In this document: positions 61,835 through 64,000 of the stretch, piece after piece
Layout of the letters: every line of letters begins with the position of its first letter
How positions within the stretch are numbered: position 1 is the first letter of the stretch
Origin: Alviniconcha marisindica
Lineage: Eukaryota > Mollusca > Gastropoda > Provannidae
Reading direction: 5' to 3'
Length of the DNA: 64,000 bases
NCBI GenBank assembly: GCA_018857735.1
Contig: JABMCL010003059.1
Span: forward strand, 96,001 to 160,000
Translations under genes and position numbers: made by a program
Notes under the pieces: model-generated
Told to the model about the DNA's origin: nothing
The model's input: the letters and a program-made list of their open reading frames with translations, nothing else
The model's database searches: none

Positions 61835-63825
61835 TGTGTGTGTGTGTTTGGGATGGGTGGGAGAATTGTTGTTTGACAAGCTGTAAGAATGTAACCTGGA
61901 TGGGGGGTCGTGAGGGGGTGTGGGGGGTGGGGGGGGAGTGGTGTGTGTACATGTATGTGGTGTGTGTACAGCAGGTGTGATGTGGGTGGGTTAATTGTGG
62001 ATGAGAGGGTCAGCTTGTGTAACCAACTTTGACTGGCTGTGCAAATTGGAGAAAAAATAGTGATGTTCATCATACACAATCACATGCCATGAAGCCTCAG
62101 GGCCTAAAAAGGCGTGACAGCATCTGCTGATTTGTGTGAAGGAGGCCGAAAGTGGGCACTGCGCTGTTCTAACGTGCCGCTGTATTTGTTCCAGAATGAA
62201 ATGCTGGCGCAACAAGAGAAGCTGTCCAAACTTCAACACGAACTGGACGAAAGGAACCAGACTTCCACCGGACAAGGGCAGAAGGTCAGGAACCGAGCAG
62301 GACGCTAACCGACCAACAAAACATAAACCTGAATGTACCAGCGAAACATAAACGTTTTGGTTGAACCGACCAACAAAACATAAACCTGAATGTACCAGTG
62401 AAACATAAACATTTTGATTGAACCGACCAACAAAACATAAACTTGAATGTACCAGCGAAACATAAACGTTTTGGTTGAACCGACCAACAAAACATAAACC
62501 TGAATGTACCAACAAAACATAAACGTTTTGGTTGAACTGACCAACAAAACATAAACCTGAATGTACCAGCGAAACATAAACGTTTTGGTTGAACCGACCA
62601 ACAAAACATAAACCTGAATGTACCAGCGAAACATAAACGTTTTGGTTGAACCGACCAACAAAACATAAACCTGAATGTACCAGCGAAACATAAACGTTTT
62701 GGTTGAACTGACCAACAAAACATAAACCTGAATGTACCAGCAAAACATAAACGTTTTGGTTGAACCGACCAACAAAACATAAACCTGAATGTACCAACAA
62801 AACATAAACGTTTTGGTTGAACCAACCAACAAAACATAAACCTGAATGTACCAGCAAAACATAAACTTTTTGGTTGAACTGACCAACAAAACATAAACCT
62901 GAACGTACCAACAAAACATAAACTTTTTGGTTGAACCAACCAACAAAACATAAACCTGAACCTACCAACAAAACATAAACTTTTTAGCTGAACCAACCAA
63001 CAAAACATAAACCTGAACGTACCAGCAAAACATATAGTTTTTGGTTGAACCGACCAACAAAACAAACCTGAACGTACCAACAAAACGTAAACTTTTTGGT
63101 TCAACCAACCAACAAAACATAAACCTGAACGTACCAGCAAAACATAAAGTTTTTGGTTGAACCGACCAACAAAACATAAACCTGAACGTACCAACAAAAC
63201 ATAAACGTTTTGGTTGAACCAACCAACAAAACATAAACCTGAATGTACCAACAAAACAAACGTTTTGGTTGAACCAACCAACGAAACATAAACCTGAATG
63301 TACCAGCGAAACATAAACGTTTTGGTTGAACCGACCAACAAAACATAAACCTGAATGTACCAGCGAAACATAAACGTTTTGGTTGAACCGACCAACAAAA
63401 CAAACCTGAATGTACCAGCGAAACATAAACGTTTTGGTTGAACCGACCAACAAAACATAAACCTGGACGTATGCACACAGATGCACAAAACATAAACCTG
63501 GACGTATGCACACAGATGCACGCGCACAAACACTCACACGCATTTGCGCAACAAGCGGGTTTTCATTTACTAACTCTTCGAAAATTTACGTCTGATGTTT
63601 GTGTAGACTAGGTCATGTGTCAGTGTGTATTGACTAGGTCATGTGTCACTGACTCTGTGTGTGTGTGTGTGTGTGTGGACCAGGTCATATGTCACTGACG
63701 GTGTGTGTGTGTTTTTTACTAGGTGAAGAAGCTTGAGCAGCAGCTGGAAGAAGTGCAAGCCGACCTACAGGCTACCAGGACGGAGCTGTCGTCCACCAGA
63801 CGGCAGTTCAACCAGAGTGACCAAG
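34482..63825 (+). CDS. GOLGA1: Golgin-97 gene, partial (18 coding exons visible, 3' end outside)
   Basis: Eighteen exons totalling about 1879 nt give roughly 626 residues in one continuous frame. Golgin-97 is a trans-Golgi tether: its C-terminal GRIP domain binds ARL1-GTP on the membrane, the coiled coil extends into the cytosol, and the N-terminal tip captures endosome-derived vesicles through TBC1D23. Family evidence is the N-terminus MFAKLKKK followed by a Ser/Gly-rich linker, the segment [17 protein letters not shown] (human has DEMDELEGFQQQELSKIKHM), and [20 protein letters not shown] followed by SGDD (human has EKEDVITHLQEKVASLEKRL, then SGEE). The rest is heptad coiled coil rich in Glu, Gln, Lys and Leu. 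Human golgin-97 is 767 aa, so roughly 140 residues including GRIP should follow. Every junction was checked for phase. Confidence 0.88.
34771..35064. mobile_element. GOLGA1: Foldback element, copy 2, intact
   Basis: Arms of about 140 bp (cgtaaaaggttc ... cccctttatcaa ... acagttaaacagtg and the inverse) lie in golgin-97 intron 1. Adjacent sequence (ttggatcttgttttagaatgctagcag) also occurs beside copy 1, so the repeat continues past the right arm to about 35115. Confidence 0.65.
35157..35284 (+). CDS. GOLGA1: Golgin-97 coding exon 2
   Basis: The acceptor is gttcgacag and the donor gtcagt; 128 nt, phase 1 to 0. It encodes the disordered linker between the tip and the coiled coil ([20 protein letters not shown], then [16 protein letters not shown]), rich in Ser and Pro and thus a likely phosphorylation region. 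Confidence 0.82.
35640..35910 (+). repeat. Tandem repeat, about 52-bp unit
   Basis: Five units of gggaactgtctattgtggag, gatgtctaaagctaaccaga, gacatttatttt in golgin-97 intron 2. Confidence 0.9.
36083..36797 (+). repeat. Tandem repeat, about 36- and 48-bp units
   Basis: About sixteen units of gattggttgagctgattgac, tgattgatggactagatctg, gtagtt; shorter units lack the gactgatt part. The array ends 60 bp before the golgin-97 exon 3 acceptor. Confidence 0.93.
36857..36947 (+). CDS. GOLGA1: Golgin-97 coding exon 3, start of coiled coil
   Basis: The acceptor is tttgttttacag and the donor gtcagt; 91 nt, phase 0 to 1. It encodes [20 protein letters not shown] then [10 protein letters not shown], matching the human start of the coiled coil ([20 protein letters not shown]). 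A tandem repeat of about 45 bp ends about 60 bp before the acceptor. Confidence 0.88.
37040..37200 (-). mobile_element. Minus-strand copy of the CTAC-tailed retroposon
   Basis: The sequence from aggtcctcagatgtcggctg to cctgaactatggg is the reverse complement of the insert at 28886-29059. Simple repeats (gatgatgatgat) precede it at the tail side. It lies in golgin-97 intron 3, about 90 bp after the donor. Confidence 0.65.
37565..37850 (+). repeat. Tandem repeat, about 64-bp unit
   Basis: Five units of cacatgtggaattttatgga, cagtgccatttcccccttgt, tcccctttaactcttt in golgin-97 intron 3. Confidence 0.88.
38372..38446 (+). CDS. GOLGA1: Golgin-97 coding exon 4
   Basis: The acceptor is cttggttccag and the donor gtcagt; 75 nt, phase 1 to 1. 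It encodes [20 protein letters not shown] then KQHDE. A competing AG lies 25 bp upstream (ggctctag), but the one chosen keeps the frame. Confidence 0.8.
38745..38810 (+). repeat. Short dispersed repeat, second copy
   Basis: gatataaccgcattggttga then ctgggcgtaaaacaccagtt and acttgcttactc; same family as 47612. Confidence 0.45.
39484..39581 (+). CDS. GOLGA1: Golgin-97 coding exon 5
   Basis: The acceptor CAG follows a GT repeat with no C/T tract, and the donor is gtaagc; 98 nt, phase 1 to 0. It encodes [20 protein letters not shown] then [13 protein letters not shown], coiled coil. A length-variable GT tract directly before the acceptor is unusual. Confidence 0.85.
39705..39925 (-). mobile_element. 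Retroposon 3' part, related to 19347
   Basis: Shares aatatactttatt, gaaattgaagctgtcgttca and aataatgctttctctgtc with 19347-19740. It lies 120 bp after golgin-97 exon 5. No coding capacity seen. Confidence 0.5.
39925..40850 (+). repeat. Tandem repeat, about 80-bp unit
   Basis: About a dozen units of cagcattggcctggagttgt, cctgaatgggataggtcatg, gtgggtcataaagtcaaaat; later units shorten to gttgtcctaaatgagacaga. Confidence 0.9.
41076..41830 (-). mobile_element. 5'-truncated LINE, reverse-transcriptase C-terminus
   Basis: Read on the minus strand, 41736-41470 encodes [20 protein letters not shown], then [18 protein letters not shown] and [18 protein letters not shown], the conserved C-terminal part of L2/CR1/Jockey-type reverse transcriptases. 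A downstream frame gives [17 protein letters not shown] and [10 protein letters not shown], the usual protein end. The frame is broken near 41470, and a CA repeat lies in the 3' UTR. The tail ends ctttattattattatta at 41103-41076. Dead copy in golgin-97 intron 5. Confidence 0.82.
42548..42660 (+). repeat. CA then CAA microsatellite
   Basis: CA dinucleotides to 42593, then CAA trinucleotides to 42650. Confidence 0.95.
42857..42985 (+). CDS. GOLGA1: Golgin-97 coding exon 6 (family signature)
   Basis: The acceptor is atgcatgcag and the donor gtctgt; 129 nt, phase 0 to 0. It encodes [20 protein letters not shown] and ends [17 protein letters not shown], the clearest match to human golgin-97 outside the N-terminus. 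The 3' splice site lacks a strong pyrimidine tract. Confidence 0.9.
42986..43720. other. GOLGA1: Intron sequence, nothing recognised
   Basis: Golgin-97 intron 6, unique AT-rich sequence with an A run at 43020; no exon-like segment. Confidence 0.5.
43728..44180 (+). repeat. GT, GA and TGCA microsatellite complex
   Basis: GT run (43733-43788), GA run (43795-43828), then GT tracts with tgca and atat islands. Confidence 0.95.
44367..44575 (+). repeat. GOLGA1: Four-copy repeat containing acceptor-like caatacag
   Basis: Units of gttagtcatattttggtgtt, gtttgtttgtttgttttgtt, tttcaatacagg, about 53 bp each, in golgin-97 intron 6. Each ends in a T-rich tract plus CAG. Confidence 0.9.
45250..45398 (+). 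CDS. GOLGA1: Golgin-97 coding exon 7
   Basis: The acceptor is tttttttgcttgcag and the donor gtgagt; 149 nt, phase 0 to 2. It encodes [20 protein letters not shown], then [20 protein letters not shown] and DKAESLEKE, with a strong heptad pattern. A long GT repeat begins about 60 bp after the donor. Confidence 0.88.
45459..45945 (+). repeat. Long GT microsatellite
   Basis: Almost 490 bp of GT with short islands (atgcaattg, atgtattgcatgtgcag), 60 bp after golgin-97 exon 7. Confidence 0.95.
46101..46212 (+). CDS. GOLGA1: Golgin-97 coding exon 8
   Basis: The acceptor is gtctcattacag and the donor gtatcg; 112 nt. One base completes a Cys codon with exon 7, and the exon exits in phase 0. It encodes [20 protein letters not shown] then [21 protein letters not shown]-rich simple repeats begin about 30 bp after the donor. 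Confidence 0.87.
46243..46560 (+). repeat. GT/GTGC microsatellite
   Basis: GT runs with a gtgc run (46292-46325), 30 bp after golgin-97 exon 8. Confidence 0.93.
46925..47020 (+). repeat. SINE 3'-domain fragment
   Basis: caagcgcgttgagctcgctc then agcggggaatagtgctatag resembles the 3' domain of the SINE at 14150-14205. No tRNA head is attached. Confidence 0.4.
47070..47270. mobile_element. 201-bp palindromic MITE
   Basis: Terminal inverted repeats tggcgggagctgccac (47070-47085) and gtggcagctcccgcca (47255-47270) enclose an AT-rich core with several ttttgtcgcgacaaaa-type palindromes, so the unit folds almost completely. No coding capacity. It ends about 100 bp before golgin-97 exon 9. Confidence 0.7.
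47375..47470 (+). CDS. GOLGA1: Golgin-97 coding exon 9
   Basis: The acceptor is gtcgttcacag and the donor gtaacg; exactly 96 nt, phase 0 to 0. It encodes [20 protein letters not shown] then [12 protein letters not shown], which matches the human QRHYSTLEEQRD region in position. Confidence 0.85.
47612..47685 (+). repeat. Short dispersed repeat (gttgaccgggcgtaaaa)
   Basis: ctgatataaccggcaccggt then tgaccgggcgtaaaatacca and a ctactact tail. Related tracts are at 38750-38805 (plus) and 18110-18170 (minus), each with a simple tetra- or trinucleotide tail, as in a retroposon. Confidence 0.5.
48040..48245 (+). repeat. Two-copy duplication, about 95 bp
   Basis: gtataagagagataactgtg, atctttggatgaagggcgtg, and a following A-rich stretch with cactggttga occur twice in tandem. 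Confidence 0.85.
48561..48572 (+). CDS. GOLGA1: Golgin-97 candidate 12-nt microexon
   Basis: Twelve bases (gcgtcccagcag, coding ASQQ) lie between a very good acceptor (ttctcccattcacag) and a very good donor (gtgagag). Phase 0 at both ends means that inclusion or skipping keeps the frame between exons 9 and 11. ASQQ is compatible with coiled coil. Transcript evidence is needed to decide whether it is used. Confidence 0.5.
48715..49190 (+). repeat. GOLGA1: Tandem repeat with donor-like taggtaaat
   Basis: About twelve units of 25-45 bp (tgtaggtaaatgtgggaact, tgtttgtgattg). Each carries taggtaaat, close to a 5' splice site. The array starts about 145 bp after the microexon donor. Confidence 0.9.
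49885..51372. repeat. caggtaaacatgcacaggcaaac array with an inverted block
   Basis: Short units of 10-16 bp (caggtaaaca, caggcaaaca, tgcacagg) fill nearly 1.4 kb. At 50313-50415 the same units run in the opposite direction and meet the forward array at 50416 in a perfect palindrome (tttgccaggcaaa). The non-repeat segment at 50263-50312 recurs at 51410-51463. Confidence 0.93.
51464..52114. other. GOLGA1: Intron sequence, nothing recognised
   Basis: T-rich unique sequence in the intron before golgin-97 exon 11. Confidence 0.45.
52115..52185 (+). repeat. GA then GT microsatellite
   Basis: Short GA run followed by about 55 bp of GT. Confidence 0.9.
52225..52690 (+). repeat. Tandem repeat, about 63-bp unit
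   Basis: Seven units of gtgtttatgtaattagtagg, gttcactgtgttctaggttg, tatatatatttgttgacctt. Confidence 0.92.
53105..53335 (+). repeat. CT microsatellite and C run
   Basis: CT run at 53110-53206, followed after a spacer by a C run at 53311-53333. Confidence 0.9.
53743..53871 (+). CDS. GOLGA1: Golgin-97 coding exon 11
   Basis: The acceptor is tttatttattttttaag and the donor gtaagg; 129 nt, phase 0 to 0. It encodes [20 protein letters not shown], then [15 protein letters not shown] and VIAIMAE, matching human EDVITHLQEKVASLEKRL and SGEE. The first codon happens to be ATG but is internal. The last 40 or so bases and the donor recur downstream in tandem. Confidence 0.9.
53900..54900 (+). repeat. 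GOLGA1: Tandem copies of golgin-97 exon 11 3' end plus donor
   Basis: Units of about 75-100 bp contain cacagtttgtcagggacaag, agtcacagccatccaagctg, aggtaag. The exon itself ends cacagtttgtctggggacga, cagagtcatagccatcatgg, ctgaggtaagg. Donor-like GTs lie at 54447, 54572, 54654, 54744 and 54813. The first copy is split by the MITE at 53931. Confidence 0.85.
53931..54378. mobile_element. MULE-like MITE inserted in an exon-tail repeat of GOLGA1
   Basis: Same family; TIR starts CACACTCCGAGCAC and ends GTGCTCGGAGTTTG (one mismatch in 14). Flanked by GGATGAGAG at 53922-53930 and 54379-54387. It split one of the tandem copies of the exon-11 3' end, so the tandem array is older than this insertion. 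Confidence 0.8.
55055..55150 (+). CDS. GOLGA1: Golgin-97 coding exon 12
   Basis: The acceptor is gttctgttgcag and the donor gtgagg; 96 nt, phase 0 to 0. It encodes [20 protein letters not shown] then [12 protein letters not shown]; the ETRQQL core matches human EDTRQQL. Donor-flanking sequence is reiterated in the following intron. Confidence 0.88.
55151..56500 (+). repeat. GOLGA1: Tandem repeat including the golgin-97 exon 12 donor region
   Basis: About eight units of 110-200 bp (gagcttcttgacacaggcag, tctgtcggtacagacactgg, tagttcaccaaatagttcat, caggtttgtggtcatcggca). Several contain caggtgaggcccggcaccgg, matching the exon end and first intron bases (gagcaggtgaggccc at 55145), including gagcaggtgag at 55545. 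Confidence 0.85.
56690..57722 (+). repeat. Tandem repeat, about 62-bp unit
   Basis: About sixteen units of gatctttgacccaaatgggt, gtaacttgacgtgagatgtt, tgattgtttttgttatct. The last ends 16 bp before the acceptor of golgin-97 exon 13. Confidence 0.94.
57739..57834 (+). CDS. GOLGA1: Golgin-97 coding exon 13
   Basis: The acceptor is ctggcgttgcag and the donor gtaggg; 96 nt, phase 0 to 0. It encodes [20 protein letters not shown] then [12 protein letters not shown]. Tandem repeats lie close on both sides: a 65-bp type upstream and a 60-bp type downstream. Confidence 0.87.
57835..58275 (+). repeat. Tandem repeat, about 63-bp unit, after exon 13
   Basis: Six to seven units of gcagagcacaacgtgcagtg, gagtggaatgtagtagaggg, ctttgctaaatagag. 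The first unit begins within the first 15 bases of the intron. Confidence 0.9.
58796..58891 (+). CDS. GOLGA1: Golgin-97 coding exon 14
   Basis: The acceptor is cttttgtttgcag; the donor gttggc is weak beyond GT; 96 nt, phase 0 to 0. It encodes [20 protein letters not shown] then [12 protein letters not shown]. The last 30 bases and the donor (gaacagcaggt) are reiterated several times in the next 560 bp. Confidence 0.87.
58862..59470 (+). repeat. GOLGA1: Tandem copies of golgin-97 exon 14 3' end plus donor
   Basis: About eight units of 65-75 bp start cactgggaaaaaaggctttg, ccatgaacagcaggtcggct, acaccacctcccctctt and end in C-rich runs. The true exon ends cactggaaaagaggctcgcc, atgaacagcag, with intron gttggctacaccacc. 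Confidence 0.9.
59495..60015 (+). repeat. GOLGA1: Tandem copies of the golgin-97 exon 15 acceptor region
   Basis: Units of 55-110 bp contain gagatgagtgtaatttcctt, gttattcagggtgaag, followed by agtttagatgaaagaattct and purine-rich runs. The real border is gagcgtaatttccttgttgt, tcaggtgaaggag at 60003. At least six acceptor-like copies precede it. Confidence 0.88.
60004..60156 (+). CDS. GOLGA1: Golgin-97 coding exon 15
   Basis: The acceptor is ccttgttgttcag and the donor gtaagg; 153 nt, phase 0 to 0. It encodes [20 protein letters not shown], then [20 protein letters not shown] and [11 protein letters not shown]. Both borders abut tandem arrays: the upstream one repeats the acceptor, and the downstream one starts at the donor. 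Confidence 0.9.
60157..61170 (+). repeat. GOLGA1: 24-bp tandem repeat starting at exon 15 donor
   Basis: About forty units of gcttgtggacatctcttggt, tag. The first begins with the donor itself (gtaaggcttgtggac); gtaaggcttgt recurs near 60272 and 60365, while most units read gttaggcttgt. Confidence 0.92.
61287..61382 (+). CDS. GOLGA1: Golgin-97 coding exon 16
   Basis: The acceptor is gtctctgtttgacag and the donor gtatga; 96 nt, phase 0 to 0. It encodes [20 protein letters not shown] then [12 protein letters not shown], coiled coil. A GT repeat of about 430 bp begins 45 bp after the donor. Confidence 0.87.
61433..61850 (+). repeat. GT microsatellite
   Basis: GT tract with small islands, 50 bp after golgin-97 exon 16. 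Confidence 0.95.
62195..62284 (+). CDS. GOLGA1: Golgin-97 coding exon 17
   Basis: The acceptor is tgtatttgttccag and the donor gtcagg; 90 nt, phase 0 to 0. It encodes [20 protein letters not shown] then [11 protein letters not shown] 58-bp minisatellite starts about 20 bp after the donor. Confidence 0.87.
62300..63510 (+). repeat. 58-bp minisatellite after exon 17
   Basis: About twenty units of aaccgaccaacaaaacataa, acctgaatgtaccagcgaaa, cataaacgttttggttg. Because 58 is not a multiple of three, open frames on the minus strand (up to 415 codons) cycle through all phases and are unlikely to be coding. Confidence 0.94.
63723..63825 (+). CDS. GOLGA1: Golgin-97 coding exon 18, last visible
   Basis: The acceptor is gttttttactag and the donor gtgaga; 103 nt, phase 0 to 1. 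It encodes [20 protein letters not shown] then [14 protein letters not shown]. The frame leaves the window open. A diverged copy of its last 50 bases with donor is at 63884-63935. Confidence 0.88.
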
Positions 63826-63883
63826 GTGAGATCAGGAGAGGGAATGTTTGAGTGGCATTGTGTAGGTCTGTCTAGGACAGAGC

Positions 63884-63945
63884 TGTAGTCCACCGGATGC
63901 CGGTTCAACCAGAGTGGCCGAGGTGAGATCATGGGTGAGGGGAAT
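63884..63945 (+). pseudogene. GOLGA1: Duplicated 3' end of golgin-97 exon 18 with donor
   Basis: aggacagagctgtagtccac, cggatgccggttcaaccaga, gtggccgaggtgagatca repeats the exon end at 63778-63837 (aggacggagctgtcgtccac ...). In the exon's frame it contains a TAG, so it is not an alternative exon in that frame. Confidence 0.8.
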
Positions 63946-64000
63946 GTTCAAGTTGCGTTCTGTGATCTTGTGTCTGAGTTGCTTTGCAGGATCTGGTGTC

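Noticed and set aside
62286..63533. A 415-codon minus-strand ORF (and 326, 213 and 193-codon ORFs) across the 58-bp repeat
   Set aside because: The frames exist because no unit phase contains a stop. The peptide is a repeated [14 protein letters not shown] pattern that cycles with repeat phase and lies in a golgin-97 intron on the opposite strand.

Overview
The window is eukaryotic nuclear DNA: coding sequence occurs in short phase-matched exons with GT/AG borders, and most of the rest is intron, microsatellite, minisatellite and dispersed mobile-element copies. Retroposon tails (for example a tRNA-headed SINE ending in ATCA repeats), very long CA/GT tracts and the protein similarities suggest an invertebrate, most likely a marine gastropod mollusc. 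That assignment is inference.

Three genes are visible. (1) Positions 441-22204, plus strand: the 3' part of a coiled-coil protein gene that I do not recognise, with six or seven exons, a stop at 22202-22204 and an AATAAA signal at 22583. (2) Positions 27267-28343, minus strand: an intronless coding region for an FKBPL orthologue (degenerate FKBP domain plus TPR domain, about 358 aa). A SINE begins 20 bp after its stop codon. (3) Positions 34482-63825 and beyond, plus strand: the 5' three-quarters or so of golgin-97 (GOLGA1). The ATG exon encodes the family's MFAKLKKK start, and 18 coding exons, all phase-compatible, give about 626 residues of mostly coiled coil. The C-terminal GRIP domain would lie past the right edge.

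Mobile elements and fragments: a MULE-like MITE family with terminal inverted repeats (TIRs) and 9-bp target duplications (26036, 53931, and an older copy at 11247); two foldback elements (28573, 34771), one interrupted by a retroposon with a 13-bp target duplication; a tRNA-derived SINE in two orientations; a LINE 3' end on the minus strand (41076-41830); a 201-bp palindromic MITE (47070); and a roughly 510-bp inverted-repeat unit at 31025-31534 that encloses a THAP zinc-finger ORF converging on a second short ORF.

The most striking pattern is in the golgin-97 gene. At least four introns begin with tandem arrays or extra copies whose unit contains the end of the preceding exon plus its 5' splice site (after exons at 53743, 55055, 58796 and 63723). 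One intron ends with an array whose unit contains the 3' splice site and the first bases of the next exon (before 60004). Other minisatellites lie flush against exon borders (2177, 22083, 60157, 62300). Exon edges therefore seem to have been drawn into tandem repetition, leaving many decoy splice sites. Other points of note are a 12-nt microexon and five exons of exactly 96 nt.
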